Made by a program: the position numbers and the translations under genes
Shown: positions 16,038-25,868 of the stretch, in pieces
How the letters are laid out: every line of letters starts with the position of its first letter
Position numbering within the stretch: the first letter of the stretch is position 1
NCBI GenBank assembly: GCA_021646405.1
Contig: SOER01000019.1
Span: forward strand, 1 to 52,984
DNA: 52,984 nt
From: Candidatus Loosdrechtia aerotolerans
GTDB taxonomy: Bacteria; Planctomycetota; Brocadiia; Brocadiales; Brocadiaceae
Reading direction: 5' to 3'
The notes under the pieces: generated by a model
What the model was told of the DNA's origin: nothing
The model's input: only the letters and a program-made list of their open reading frames with translations
The model's database searches: none

Positions 16038-16991
16038 TTAAAAGGCCCTTTCCCCAAAAACCTCTTCAAAACGCTTATTAAATAATTCCGGGGTAAAATG
16101 GAAATTTTGAGAGCCGTATACCTCTACTGCATAGACAGCACAAACAGATCCGATTTTTGCCGCACGGACTATATCATCTTTTGATAGTACAAGACCCTTA
16201 ATTAATCCAGCCCTATACGCATCTCCGGCCCCGGTAGGATCTGCAACAACATGCGCTTTCGCTGCAGGGATATCACAGGTTTTTATCTGATGATTTTCCT
16301 TTCTCATGATTGCAGAACCGAACTCTCCTTTCGTTACGATCAATATCCCGGTACTTTTTAAAATATCATCAACCGACATGGACGTTTTCTCCTGGATTAA
16401 CCGGAGTTCATAATCGTTGCATATGACTATTTTTGATCCGTGTATCATTTCCATCAAACGTTCTTTACTCCAGGCCGGAAGGGACTGCCCCGGGTCGAAG
16501 ATATACTGAATATTTTTCTGTTTATAGGCGGTAGAGAGATTTATCATATCGTCCAGATTTCCTGGTGAGATAATGGCGAGCGTCTCTTCCGGTGTCAGAG
16601 AATTCAGGTTAAAACCGGCACTATGCTTCATTGCACCCGGGTTAAAAGCTGTTATTTGATTATCTGATTTATCTGTAGTAATATAGGCCCCCGCGGTAAG
16701 TTCCTCCTCAATAATCCTCACGTGCTCTGTGGAGATGTTATTCTTTATTAACCAGGTTCTATACGGCTCAAAGTCACGCCCGCCTGTGGCTATTACCGTT
16801 GGATTTTCCCCGAGGAGGGAAAGGGCGTAGGCAATGTTGCCGGCAGTGCCCCCAAAATTTTCCATCAAACCGTTAATCATAAAACATACGTTGAGTACAT
16901 GTATCTTATCAGGGAATATGTGCTCAGAAAATTTTCCGGGAAAGTCCATAATCCTATCATATGCCAATGAACCAGAAACAAGTATATCCAT
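16038..16991 (-). CDS. PfkB/ribokinase-family carbohydrate or nucleoside kinase
   Basis: This 317-residue protein belongs to the PfkB family. The N-terminal signature NFGGTAGNIAYALSLLG corresponds to the family's GGxxxN region. The C-terminal signature DPTGAGDAYRAG holds the anion hole and the catalytic aspartate. The family phosphorylates sugars or nucleosides with ATP; the small N-terminal lid and the sequence look somewhat like the adenosine-kinase-like subgroup, but the substrate is not certain. A strong AAGGAGG ribosome binding site lies close before the ATG at 16991. Converges with the SugE gene with a 19-base gap. FtsH lies upstream on the same strand, 134 bases away. Confidence 0.85.
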   Translation of the reverse strand: MDILVSGSLAYDRIMDFPGKFSEHIFPDKIHVLNVCFMINGLMENFGGTAGNIAYALSLLGENPTVIATGGRDFEPYRTWLIKNNISTEHVRIIEEELTAGAYITTDKSDNQITAFNPGAMKHSAGFNLNSLTPEETLAIISPGNLDDMINLSTAYKQKNIQYIFDPGQSLPAWSKERLMEMIHGSKIVICNDYELRLIQEKTSMSVDDILKSTGILIVTKGEFGSAIMRKENHQIKTCDIPAAKAHVVADPTGAGDAYRAGLIKGLVLSKDDIVRAAKIGSVCAVYAVEVYGSQNFHFTPELFNKRFEEVFGERAF

Positions 16992-17125
16992 TTCCCCCTC
17001 CTTTTAAGGTAAACGAATTTCTGTTAAGAATATCAGGTTAAAAACATCTTCATATCATAAACATATAAAGATCATAATCAAAAGGAAAAATATAAAAGAC
17101 AGTACGATAAACCGGGATATCGCTT

Positions 17126-19075
17126 TTACTCTTTCAGCTCACATTTTTCTTTCACACTACATTCCTGAATTATCTGATCTACCTCTTGCCTGTTTAATGA
17201 TTCCTCTTGTATAAGGGTTTCCGCTAGCCGGTTAAGGGTTTCTCTGTTATGTTTCAGGATTTGTTCTGCCCGCCTTTCAGCGTCAGTGATTAATTTCTGT
17301 ATTTCCTGATCTATAAGCCATGCCATATCCTCACTAAACCGTTTCGGTTGTGCAAGCTCTCTCCCCAAAAACGGATGCTCTTCCCCCCGCTCAACGTTAA
17401 CAGGTCCTATTTTATCGCTCATTCCCCATTGAGTAACCATTTTCTCGGCAAGGGCGGTTGCCTCTTTGAGATCGCTTTGCGCCCCGGTACTTATATCATG
17501 AAAGTTAAGTTTCTCGGCAACCCTGCCTGCGAGGGCTACTGAAAGCTTATTTATCAGGTAACTTTTCGGATAAAAGTGCCTGTCCTCTTCCGGTAATGAT
17601 TGTGTAATACCCATTGCCATTCCCCGCGGCACGATACTCACCTTGTGGATAGGATCTGTACCCGGAAGCATCCGGGCAACAAGGGTATGTCCCGATTCGT
17701 GGTAAGCGGTTATTCGTTTTTCCAGATCACTTATCGTTTCATCCTTAACCGCTCCCATGAGAATCTTGTCACGGGCCTCCTCCAGATCATCCTGACCAAT
17801 TTCGTCTTTCCCCTTTCGTAAAGCGGCTATAGCAGCTTCGTTTGCAATGTTTTCAAGGTCAGCCCCTGTCATTCCCGGTGTACCTTTTGCTATCTTTTCG
17901 AGATCTATATCTTTTCCCAGTCTCTTGTTCCTTGTATGAATTTCAAGGATCATTTTACGGTCCTTCCATCCGGGCCTGTCCATTACAATATTCCTGTCGA
18001 ACCGACCGGGTCTGAGAAGTGCCGGGTCAAGCACATCTGGCCTGTTCGTTGCAGCCATGACAATAATCTCTTCATGTGGTTCAAATCCATCCATTTCAGC
18101 CAGGAGTTGATTCAACGTCTGTTCTCTTTCATCGTGTCCACCTCCTAATCCCGCACCCCGCACACGGCCAACGGCATCGATTTCATCGATAAAAATGATA
18201 CTTGGATGAGCATCTTTTGCCTTTTTGAATGTATCCCTAACGCGGGCAGCACCCACACCGACAAACATTTCTACAAACTCTGATGCGTTCACACTGAAGA
18301 AAGGAACACCTGCCTCTCCTGCCGTTGCCCGTGCAAGAAGCGTTTTCCCTGTCCCCGGGGGACCAACAAGGAGAATACCCTTGGGAATCTTTGCACCCAT
18401 TTTTCTGAACAGAGAAGGATTTTTAAGAAAGTCTACCTCCTCCCTCAAATCCTGTTTTGCGTTTTCCATACCCGCTACATCCCTGAAGGTCACATGGGGT
18501 TTTCTCACATCATAGAGCTTTGCCTTGCTCTGTCCAAAACCAAAAACACCCCGGGAACTTCCCCCCATTTGACGGGAACCCCGCAGCGCAAAGATCATTA
18601 AAATCCATATGCCGATAATAATGCCTATAGGAAGTAAACTACCCAGAAGTTTCCAGGGATTAAACTTCTCGTTGTGTGGTTCTACAGTAATAGCAACATC
18701 CCTTCTTTGCAGTTTCTCAAGCAATCCCTCTCCTTGAAAAGTGGGTAAATATGTCTGAAAATCCTTTACAGTGACAGATGTTTCTCCGTCTGACGGTGAA
18801 AGAGTTATCTCTTTACGGAATGTTCCCTTTACGTGCAAGTCGTCGATAGAAACGGATGCAATATTTCTCCTGGAGAGCTGTTCAATAAATTGGCTGTAAC
18901 TTATGGTATACAGTGTCTTCTGCTGACTGGAACTTGTAAGCCGATTAAGGCCATCCGAGGCAGAGAGGAATTGTACTCTGGAAAAGGGGCTGCAGAGGAA
19001 TATAATAGAGAGCCCTATGACACCAAGCATTATCCATTGTAAGTTTTTCAGTCTGTTTCTTTGATACTTTTCCAT
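17126..19075 (-). CDS. ftsH: ATP-dependent zinc metalloprotease FtsH
   Basis: The protein has two membrane helices (about residues 10-30 and 145-168) flanking a periplasmic domain, then the AAA+ module: Walker A GPPGTGKT, Walker [12 protein letters not shown] and the second region of homology [20 protein letters not shown]. The protease zinc site reads HESGH (the usual form is HEAGH) with a downstream Asp ligand in SDLKEA. The aromatic pore loop ([15 protein letters not shown]) is present. FtsH degrades misassembled membrane proteins and some regulators as a hexamer. I start at the ATG at 19075 (649 residues); a TTG three codons upstream is the alternative. No clear Shine-Dalgarno. The extended C-terminal coiled coil is of normal length. 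Confidence 0.95.
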   Translation of the reverse strand: MEKYQRNRLKNLQWIMLGVIGLSIIFLCSPFSRVQFLSASDGLNRLTSSSQQKTLYTISYSQFIEQLSRRNIASVSIDDLHVKGTFRKEITLSPSDGETSVTVKDFQTYLPTFQGEGLLEKLQRRDVAITVEPHNEKFNPWKLLGSLLPIGIIIGIWILMIFALRGSRQMGGSSRGVFGFGQSKAKLYDVRKPHVTFRDVAGMENAKQDLREEVDFLKNPSLFRKMGAKIPKGILLVGPPGTGKTLLARATAGEAGVPFFSVNASEFVEMFVGVGAARVRDTFKKAKDAHPSIIFIDEIDAVGRVRGAGLGGGHDEREQTLNQLLAEMDGFEPHEEIIVMAATNRPDVLDPALLRPGRFDRNIVMDRPGWKDRKMILEIHTRNKRLGKDIDLEKIAKGTPGMTGADLENIANEAAIAALRKGKDEIGQDDLEEARDKILMGAVKDETISDLEKRITAYHESGHTLVARMLPGTDPIHKVSIVPRGMAMGITQSLPEEDRHFYPKSYLINKLSVALAGRVAEKLNFHDISTGAQSDLKEATALAEKMVTQWGMSDKIGPVNVERGEEHPFLGRELAQPKRFSEDMAWLIDQEIQKLITDAERRAEQILKHNRETLNRLAETLIQEESLNRQEVDQIIQECSVKEKCELKE

Positions 19076-19424
19076 GGTTATCAATACCGATTAATAAATA
19101 TTTATAGAGATAAAGGTTAATTTTTCGTAGTTAACCGTGTCTTTGCCCGGAAAAAAGATAAAACGTTAAAAACAGCATGTATATTCAGAAGTACAGGAGA
19201 TTATGATCTCATATTGTAGAGGAAAGGAGGCATTACTCACAACCGGATAAATTATTGGGCTGAATTCTCATGTGTTTTAACTACCACTTCTCCTCTTATA
19301 AACAAGGAGTGGATTTACCCTGCGAAACTGAATGCGGATCTAACAGGGTAAGGGGATGTTTTCGATTGATTTGGTAATTAAAATTGTTAAACATCATATG
19401 GAGGCAACGAGGGAAATATAGTTC
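19076..19424. other. Non-coding spacer upstream of ftsH
   Basis: No gene seen. It contains a small inverted repeat TACCCTG...CAGGGTA around 19316-19350 and a GGAG-containing imperfect hairpin near 19287-19315. I see no convincing known RNA. It must include the ftsH promoter, which I could not define. Confidence 0.35.
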
Positions 19425-19601
19425 CTATTTTTTACGGTAAACGTTCAGGCCGATTTTCTCATTACGGTCAGGTATCGTCACATTTCCCTCGGTTGATGCG
19501 ACAATGATGTTTTTCCCTGATGAAGAAGGACCAAATTCCTTTGATAAATCAATCTTTATATTCAAAATATTTCCTTCAACAGAGAATTCCACATTCTTCA
19601 T
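19425..19601 (-). CDS. Conserved-looking 58-residue small protein
   Basis: A short frame of 58 codons (ATG at 19601, TAG at 19425-19427) starts MKNVEFSVEGN and ends GLNVYRKK. GAGG sits eight bases before the ATG. The composition is alternating hydrophobic/polar (NILNIKIDLSKEFG, NIIVASTEGNVTI), suggesting a small all-beta or beta-alpha fold. I recall similar small proteins with the pattern DLSxEFGPSxSGKxIIxASTEGN...IGLNVY in various bacteria, which is my main reason to believe it; the function is unknown. It is flanked by non-coding DNA on both sides and forms its own unit. Confidence 0.75.
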   Translation of the reverse strand: MKNVEFSVEGNILNIKIDLSKEFGPSSSGKNIIVASTEGNVTIPDRNEKIGLNVYRKK

Positions 19602-19735
19602 GTATATAGCCTCACTTTCTCAAATACCCCTATTTAAAATCACATTACAGTTCCCTGCATTATCCTTATTATGAATATATAGCATGTTTCCCAGACAGTC
19701 AATGAGAAACTGTAACACCTTAACGTGAGAAGAAA

Positions 19736-19748
19736 GCTCCGGAGGAGC
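19736..19748. repeat. REP-like hairpin GCTCC-GGA-GGAGC
   Basis: Perfect five-base stem with a three-base loop, followed by GATATATCAC. The combination GCTCCxxAGGAGCGATAT resembles a short dispersed element type known from many bacterial genomes. No T-run, so not an intrinsic terminator. Confidence 0.45.
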
Positions 19749-19931
19749 GATATATCACTTATGTGTCTTCTATGCCACTCCCTCTGGAGCTTGCCATTGG
19801 TGTTAAGGAATTTCAGGCCAGGTGTTCCTCTCCCCTACCTGTCCCGAGAGGAGTCGAAAGGATGGAAGTGTTTAGGTGAGGGTGAAGGGAAAAGACTGAT
19901 CGCCCTTCCCTAATCCATCTGCATGTACTTA

Positions 19932-19944
19932 ACCCCGAAGGGGT
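19932..19944. repeat. REP-like hairpin ACCCC-GAA-GGGGT
   Basis: Perfect five-base stem with GAA loop, followed by GAAATGATTATAGC. The form ACCCCGAAGGGGTGAAAT with a trailing TTATAG-like sequence is the same design as the other hairpins here. Confidence 0.5.
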
Positions 19945-20004
19945 GAAATGATTATAGCAAAGGAACGGTGCTGTACTTTTTCTGGTGTTTGAGCGTAGGT
20001 GTGT

Positions 20005-20021
20005 GCAGGCTAAAGACCTGC
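20005..20021. repeat. REP-like hairpin GCAGG-CTAAAGA-CCTGC
   Basis: Five-base perfect stem, seven-base loop, followed directly by GGCTACC. The GCAGGCTAAAGxCCTGCGGCTAC pattern matches dispersed palindromic repeats seen in many environmental bacterial genomes. Confidence 0.5.
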
Positions 20022-20290
20022 GGCTACCTGTCGTTACCTTTGGCAACCTGTTGCTGCATCCGCTCTACTATAGCTTAATGCATATAGGGAGAGGTGTTTC
20101 TCTGGTACTCTGATTCAAGTTTTGAAAAAAACCTACTTTATATTTATAGGCATTTTACCTATACTTTTTATTTACTATACATTATAGAAAGGACTATTGG
20201 GTTTTTGGAAAAATTCAGAGGAAATCATAAAAAACAGCCTATGGCCCTATGCTAAAATCTCAAGCTTTTTAAAAATTATCGGTTAAAACA

Positions 20291-22318
20291 ATGGATCAAC
20301 AAATGGATACAGAAGCAAGCAAAATAAAAGAACAGTTATATGAGGCAACTCAGAGATTGAAATTTCACATGGAAAATTCTCCCTTGGCCGTAGTTGAATG
20401 GGATTCAGATCATCGGATTATCCGATGGAATTCGAAAGCTGAAAGGGTTTTTGGATGGAACAGCGGGGAGGTACTGGGCAAACGCATCGAAGAACTACGT
20501 TTTGTCTATGAAGAGGATCGGGATAACGTCAAGCAGGTAATGACTGAATTACTGGATGGCTCATGCCCAAGCAACGTTAATAAAAACCGCAATTATCGCA
20601 AAGACGGCTCTGTTATCTTTTGTGAATGGTACAACTCTGTATTATTTGATGCTTCAGGCAGGCTTGTGTCTGTTCTCTCACTTATATCAGACGTTACCGA
20701 GCGGAGACGAGCCGAGAACGAATTGAAAAAACACCAGGAACAGCTTGAGGAATTGGTAAAAGTACGTACTGCGGAGTTGAAAGTAACCAATGAACAACTC
20801 CACCAGGAAATCACAAGGCGTGAAAAAACAGAAAATATTCTACGGAAAAGTGAAGCCAGTCTTGCCAATGCACAACGAATTGCACACCTGGGGAATTGGG
20901 AATGGGATATCGTAAAAAATACGTTATGGTGGTCTGATGAGATTTACCGTATCTTTGGTTTAGTTCCACAAAAATTTGGTACAACCTATGAGGCTTTTTT
21001 GAATTCTGTTCATCCTGATGACCGGGCGTTTGTAAAACGGTCAGTTAATGAAGCCTTGTTTGAGAGAAAGCCCTATAGTATCGATCATCGTATAATCCTG
21101 CCAAATAACGAAGTGCGTATTGTCCATGAAGAGGCTGAGGTTATCTTTGATAATTCCGGCAGGGCGATTCAGATGAATGGAACGGTTCACGACATTACCG
21201 AACGTAAAAGGGAGGAGGAGGCGCTCCGTGCAAGTGAAAATAAATATCGTTTACTTGTTGAGAATTTGCCGCAGAAGATATTTTATAAGGACAAAGATTC
21301 AATATATGTGTCTTGCAATGAGAATTTTGCCAGAGACTTACATATCAAGCCGGATGAGATTATAGGAAAATCAGATTATGACTTCTTCTCAAAAGAACTC
21401 GCCGATAAATACAGGGCAGATGATAAAAGAATCATGGAATCAGGAAAGACCGAAGATATAGAGGAGTCGTATCTTGAGAATGGAAAAGAATTGACGGTCC
21501 ATACCGTCAAAACCCCGATAAAAGATGAAAAGGGCAATGTTAATGGTATATTAGGTATTTTCTGGGATATCACCGAAAAAATTACGTTACAGAAGGAGGC
21601 AGAACAGTCCAGACAATTAGCATTATTAGGTGTATTAGCAGCGGGTATAGGTCACGAGATCAATAATCCTGTAAATGGTGTTATTAACTGTGCCCAGATG
21701 CTCTTTAATAAAAGCAAGGAGGAAAGCAGGGAAAGAGACCTTGCTGCCCGGATTCTCAAGGAAGGTGATCGGATAGCAAGGATTGTTCATAGCCTTCTTT
21801 CCTTTGCCCGGCCTGTCAGTAAAGAGAAAAAGAATACCGTTAATCTACAGGAAATACTATCTGATACGCTGATACTGACAGGGGCACAATTACGAAAGGG
21901 AGGTATCAAATTAAAGGTGGATATTTCCCCAAAATTACCAGAAATTATTGCAAATCCCCAGCTCATCCAGCAGGTATTTTTAAACATTATAAATAACGCA
22001 CAGTATGCCCTGAACCAAAAATATCCAAAACCACATGATAATAAAATTATTGAGATCACAGGAGAAGAAACAAAGATGAATGATCATTCATCTGTAAAGG
22101 TTACCTTCCACGATTATGGCACTGGTATACCCGACTCTATAAAACATAAAATAATGAACCCCTTTGTTACTACAAAATCACATGGTAAAGGTACCGGATT
22201 AGGTTTGAGCCTTGTTCATAGCATTATAAGAGACCACGGGGGTAAGCTCATGATTGATAGTGTTGAAGGTGAATTTACCAGGGTTTCAGTTATTCTCCCA
22301 GTAAAAATGAAGGTATGA
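20291..22318 (+). CDS. Cytosolic multi-PAS sensor histidine kinase (orphan)
   Basis: This 675-residue kinase has three PAS domains (roughly residues 25-140, 190-310 and 325-435), each ending in a D-[IV]-T-E-[RK] linker. A coiled coil follows the first PAS (HQEQLEELVKVRTAELK). The HisKA motif GHEINNP carries the phosphoacceptor His455. The HATPase domain has NIINNAQYAL (N box), DYGTGIP (G1) and GKGTGLGLSLV (G2). No membrane segment or signal peptide, so it probably senses a cytoplasmic or diffusible signal. The HisKA sequence is of the NtrB-like class that commonly phosphorylates sigma54-dependent regulators. No response regulator is adjacent; an orphan NtrC-type regulator lies at 33.5-34.9 kb. 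Confidence 0.92.
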   Translation: MDQQMDTEASKIKEQLYEATQRLKFHMENSPLAVVEWDSDHRIIRWNSKAERVFGWNSGEVLGKRIEELRFVYEEDRDNVKQVMTELLDGSCPSNVNKNRNYRKDGSVIFCEWYNSVLFDASGRLVSVLSLISDVTERRRAENELKKHQEQLEELVKVRTAELKVTNEQLHQEITRREKTENILRKSEASLANAQRIAHLGNWEWDIVKNTLWWSDEIYRIFGLVPQKFGTTYEAFLNSVHPDDRAFVKRSVNEALFERKPYSIDHRIILPNNEVRIVHEEAEVIFDNSGRAIQMNGTVHDITERKREEEALRASENKYRLLVENLPQKIFYKDKDSIYVSCNENFARDLHIKPDEIIGKSDYDFFSKELADKYRADDKRIMESGKTEDIEESYLENGKELTVHTVKTPIKDEKGNVNGILGIFWDITEKITLQKEAEQSRQLALLGVLAAGIGHEINNPVNGVINCAQMLFNKSKEESRERDLAARILKEGDRIARIVHSLLSFARPVSKEKKNTVNLQEILSDTLILTGAQLRKGGIKLKVDISPKLPEIIANPQLIQQVFLNIINNAQYALNQKYPKPHDNKIIEITGEETKMNDHSSVKVTFHDYGTGIPDSIKHKIMNPFVTTKSHGKGTGLGLSLVHSIIRDHGGKLMIDSVEGEFTRVSVILPVKMKV

Positions 22319-22344
22319 TTTAACCATCCCCCCTGCTGAGCAGA

Positions 22345-24477
22345 TTACCGGGAGGTTTTTGTATCGGGCATGATGATCTGCGAGAGGTCGGCGATTTTGC
22401 TGGAATACAACTCATTAATCTTCTTTAAAAGCATGAGCCTGTTATTACGAATTCTCTCGTCTTCAACGTTTACAAACACTTTATCGAAGAAAATGTGGAC
22501 GGGTTTGGCAAAGGTGCGGCAGTATTCGTAGGAGGCCTCTTTATATTTTTTTTCATCTATCTTTTTTCTTATATCTGCCTCGGTATTTTTGTATATATCC
22601 CATAGTATATGCTCCTCTGGTTCGGTAAATGCATCTTCGTATATCGATCCGCCACTATTTACCTTTTTCCCTATGTTGAATGTCCTTTCAACAACGGTAA
22701 CCAAATCAGGCCACCATGATTCCTGTGAAATATCTGATATAACCTTTAATCGTTCCAGAAAATCATGAATACCGTCAAATCCTATCTCCGCATTCAGTAC
22801 GGCATTTACAAGATCATAACGGTAGCCTCTCTCTATATTTATATGAAACAATCTGTCTTTAAAAAACTCCCTTATCGATGTTGTTTTTTCTTTTATGAGA
22901 TGCTTACTGCCCGGTTCAGAGAACAGAGGAAGTAATGCCAGGGACTGAGAGAGGACTTCGGTAAGTCCTAACGGGAATTCATGCTCTTCTATAATACGAA
23001 GAATACCATAGGCATGCCTTCTCAAGGAATACGGATCTTGTGAGCCTGTGGGAATTAATCCCAGGGCAAAGCAACTGGATATGGTATCAAACTTATCAGC
23101 CAGACCTACAATTGCTCCGATCTTTGATGAGGGAATGGTATCTGCTGCAAATCGCGGCATGTAATGTTCAGCAATTGCTGCGGCAACTGACGGCTCCTCG
23201 CCATCCCATTCGGCGTATTCCCTTCCCATAATTCCCTGTAAAGATGGAAACTCACCTACCATCTGTGTCACAAGATCTGCCTTGCATAACAATGCTGCAC
23301 GCTTCACGGGCACTATATCATCAATTTTCAACATGCGGAAAGTAACCAATGTATGTGCTATGTAATCAGAAAGGGCGACTATCCTCCGCGTTCTATCATA
23401 ATAATTTCCGAGCTTTTCAAGGAAAGAAAGGGTTTTTAAATCTTCCACCCGTTTTTCAAGACGAATCTTTCTGTCTTCTTTCCAAAAGAACCGGGCGTCT
23501 GAGAGGCGTGCCTTCAATACACGTTCATTACCCCGAATTGCCGTATCTGCATTATCTTCATTTCGGTTCAATACCGCAACAAATTTCTCTATTAACTTTC
23601 CATTACTTTTCTTGACGGGAAAATACCGCTGATGTTCTTTCATGGCGGTCTCTACGACCTCTGCCGGGATATCAAGGAATTCCTTATCAAAACTACATTC
23701 AATCGCATTAGGATATTCTATGAGGTTTGTTACTTCTTCAAGTAGCTCTTCATCATCAATTACCGCATCGTATGGTTTCATAAGTTGTACTATTTTTGCC
23801 CGCACGGCCTCACGACGCTCGTCAATATCGACAACAACCTTCTCTTGTCTCAGTAACCGTTTATACAGTTCCCAGTCTGCTGCCGGTATAGTAATCCTCT
23901 TTCCCGATAAAAAAGGGTGTCCGAAGGTATATCTGTCAGCCTTAATTCCATTCATTTCCACCGGAACAACCGTATCTCCAAAGAGTGCAAGGAGTGAACG
24001 TATGGGGCGTGCAAAGAATATATGATTTTCCTTCCATTTCATCGATTTAGGAAATGAAATACCTTTCACAATCTCCCTGAGGATATCCGGTAAAAGATGC
24101 CGTGTGTCCTGCCCCTCAGTCCTTTTCATTATAAAACAGTACTCGCCCTTGGGTGTCTTCTTTATCTGAAGCTCTTTTATATCAACCCCCTGGGACTTCG
24201 CAAATCCTATACCGGCTCTTGTGGGGTTTCCTGCCTTATCAAAAGCAATTGCTGCAGCAGGACCCTGAATATCTTCCAGAATATTTTCTTGCTTCTGCGG
24301 TAACCCTTCTCCGAAGAAGACTAATTTTCTCGGTGTACCTGCACAACAAACAGAATGTACTTCTAAACGGTATTTTTTTACCAGCTCCCCAAAAAGTGTT
24401 TTCATTTGATCAAGTGCTGGTGTAATGTAACCAGCGGGGATCTCTTCTGTGCCAATTTCAAAAAGCAGATTCGTCAT
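22345..24477 (-). CDS. glyS: Glycyl-tRNA synthetase beta subunit
   Basis: This 710-residue protein is the beta subunit of the bacterial alpha2-beta2 glycyl-tRNA synthetase, which charges tRNA-Gly. The N-terminus has the family hallmark LLFEIGTEEIPAGYITPA. Further family stretches are GHPFLSG, EVTNLIEYPNAIECSFD, VVETAMKEHQRYFPV, NEDNADTAIRGNERVLKARLSDARFFWKEDR and DPYSLRRHAYGILRI. The C-terminus is the DALR-like anticodon-binding region. Length agrees with the family (about 690). The alpha subunit glyQ is not next to it, which is common in some phyla. It converges on the histidine kinase gene with 26 bases between. Confidence 0.96.
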   Translation of the reverse strand: MTNLLFEIGTEEIPAGYITPALDQMKTLFGELVKKYRLEVHSVCCAGTPRKLVFFGEGLPQKQENILEDIQGPAAAIAFDKAGNPTRAGIGFAKSQGVDIKELQIKKTPKGEYCFIMKRTEGQDTRHLLPDILREIVKGISFPKSMKWKENHIFFARPIRSLLALFGDTVVPVEMNGIKADRYTFGHPFLSGKRITIPAADWELYKRLLRQEKVVVDIDERREAVRAKIVQLMKPYDAVIDDEELLEEVTNLIEYPNAIECSFDKEFLDIPAEVVETAMKEHQRYFPVKKSNGKLIEKFVAVLNRNEDNADTAIRGNERVLKARLSDARFFWKEDRKIRLEKRVEDLKTLSFLEKLGNYYDRTRRIVALSDYIAHTLVTFRMLKIDDIVPVKRAALLCKADLVTQMVGEFPSLQGIMGREYAEWDGEEPSVAAAIAEHYMPRFAADTIPSSKIGAIVGLADKFDTISSCFALGLIPTGSQDPYSLRRHAYGILRIIEEHEFPLGLTEVLSQSLALLPLFSEPGSKHLIKEKTTSIREFFKDRLFHINIERGYRYDLVNAVLNAEIGFDGIHDFLERLKVISDISQESWWPDLVTVVERTFNIGKKVNSGGSIYEDAFTEPEEHILWDIYKNTEADIRKKIDEKKYKEASYEYCRTFAKPVHIFFDKVFVNVEDERIRNNRLMLLKKINELYSSKIADLSQIIMPDTKTSR

Positions 24478-24804
24478 AGGAAACCATTCTCTCTATTCCT
24501 TGTGAATACTTTCGATGTCAAGGATGTAAGGGTAAGGACTTTACTGAATAATATTGTAGTATGCTGTGCGGCTTTTCTGTGATACATATTCTCCCATCTT
24601 ACCAAGTATCGGTACTTTAAAAAATAATACGTATCAAATATTAATCAGTCAGACATTCAATTGCAATAAAAAAATACAGACTCCTTTTGTATACCCCTTG
24701 ACTTTAACCACCGACTTACGTAAAATCCGTACGATTATTTTAGGGTAATAGCTTCTGACGGAAAATGAGTCACCTTGAATTGATATTTATAAACAGGGTT
24801 TAAC
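24478..24804. other. Divergent promoter region between glyS and yhaM
   Basis: This AT-rich region of 327 bases separates two divergent genes. It contains the yhaM promoter listed separately. For glyS, a leftward TTGACA lies at 24521-24516 but the matching -10 is poor. No gene or RNA element such as a T-box was seen. Confidence 0.5.
24698..24726 (+). promoter_or_regulatory. Sigma70-type promoter of yhaM-like gene
   Basis: TTGACT (24698-24703), 17-base spacer, TAAAAT (24721-24726). Each box differs from consensus at one base. The predicted start near 24733 gives a leader of about 70 bases. Confidence 0.7.
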
Positions 24805-25749
24805 ATGTCAAAAAAATACATATCAGACCTTAAAAGTGGTGAACTTGTAGAAGATATCTTTCTTGTATTAAAGAAAGAAGTTCGGGAAACAAAGGAAAAG
24901 AAGCCCTACCTCAGTTTACAGTTAGCAGATAAATCAGGTCTCATAGAGGCAAGGAGATGGGACGCACCACGTCAATTGTGCGATAGTTTTCACAGGGATA
25001 GTTTTATAAAAATAAAGGGTATGGTTGAGACATTCAACAGTTCCCTGCAAATCCGCATCACCGAGCTTTTTCCCGTTGCAGATACCCAGGTACAGATGAA
25101 TGACTTTGTCCCTGCCACGGAAAACAATATACCAAAGATGATGAGTGAACTCAAACAGATCATCAAAACCATCCAGGATCCTTATCTTTTGAAGTTATTA
25201 AACGCATTTTTTTCTGATGAATCATTTTGCAGGGTATTCTCTACAGCGCCTGCTGCCATGCACAATCATCATGCCTTTTTAGGAGGATTACTGGAACATG
25301 TACTTTCTGTCGCAAAACTCGCATTGAGTTTCGCAAGGTATTATCCCACAATAAAAAGGGATTTACTCCTTACCGGGGTTATTTTGCACGATATTGGAAA
25401 AATACGGGAGTTGTCATGCAAACGGGGCTTTCAGTATACCGATGAAGGACAGCTTACAGGACATCTTATATCGGGTATTCTTATGATCCATGAAAAGGTC
25501 CAGACAATAGAAGGATTTCCGCCCGATCTCCTTAACATCCTTTTCCACCTTATATTGAGCCATCACGGCGAATATGAGTGGGGTTCGCCGGTAAAACCGG
25601 GAACGCCCGAAGCAATTGCCCTTCACCATCTGGATAACCTGGATGCGAAAGTTTATGCAGCAACAAAGGCAATCCTTGAACACAAGGATACAAACAGCTC
25701 CTGGACAGAATACATTAAAATGTTTGAGCGCAGGCTTTACAAAAAATAA
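24805..25749 (+). CDS. yhaM: YhaM-like 3'-5' exoribonuclease (OB fold plus HD domain)
   Basis: The 314 residues contain an N-terminal OB-fold nucleic-acid-binding domain (residues ~10-90, including KKPYLSLQLADKSGLIEARRWDA and the FIKIKGMVE strand) and an HD metal-dependent hydrolase domain (~140-300). HD signatures are HNHHAFLGGLLEHV, the central LHDIGKI and LILSHHGEYEWGSP. This is the architecture and length of Bacillus YhaM, which trims RNA and single-stranded DNA from the 3' end. The RNase R gene follows by about 120 bases on the same strand, so two 3'-5' exoribonucleases are probably expressed together. Confidence 0.9.
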   Translation: MSKKYISDLKSGELVEDIFLVLKKEVRETKEKKPYLSLQLADKSGLIEARRWDAPRQLCDSFHRDSFIKIKGMVETFNSSLQIRITELFPVADTQVQMNDFVPATENNIPKMMSELKQIIKTIQDPYLLKLLNAFFSDESFCRVFSTAPAAMHNHHAFLGGLLEHVLSVAKLALSFARYYPTIKRDLLLTGVILHDIGKIRELSCKRGFQYTDEGQLTGHLISGILMIHEKVQTIEGFPPDLLNILFHLILSHHGEYEWGSPVKPGTPEAIALHHLDNLDAKVYAATKAILEHKDTNSSWTEYIKMFERRLYKK

Positions 25750-25868
25750 AATTTGGGAAAATTGCCTTTAAAAGGAGATGAAATTTTGGCAATATAATTT
25801 TAAAGAAAAATGCGTATTTTTTGATTTTACCTGTCAATAATCTATAAATCGTTTACTGCAAAAACACT

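Larger units (their letters stand above)
19602..20290. other. Non-coding spacer with several REP-like hairpins
   Basis: No credible protein gene. The region between ~19730 and 20050 is higher in GC than the AT-rich flanks and holds three short GC-rich hairpins listed separately. Its right part, before the histidine kinase gene at 20291, is AT-rich and contains a TTTACC with a TATACA 16 bases on, a weak promoter candidate. Confidence 0.5.

Noticed and set aside
25770-25850. Short frame in the yhaM-rnr gap starting right after an AAGGAG
   Set aside because: Only about 20 codons, no spacing between the ribosome binding site and the ATG, and no recognisable product.
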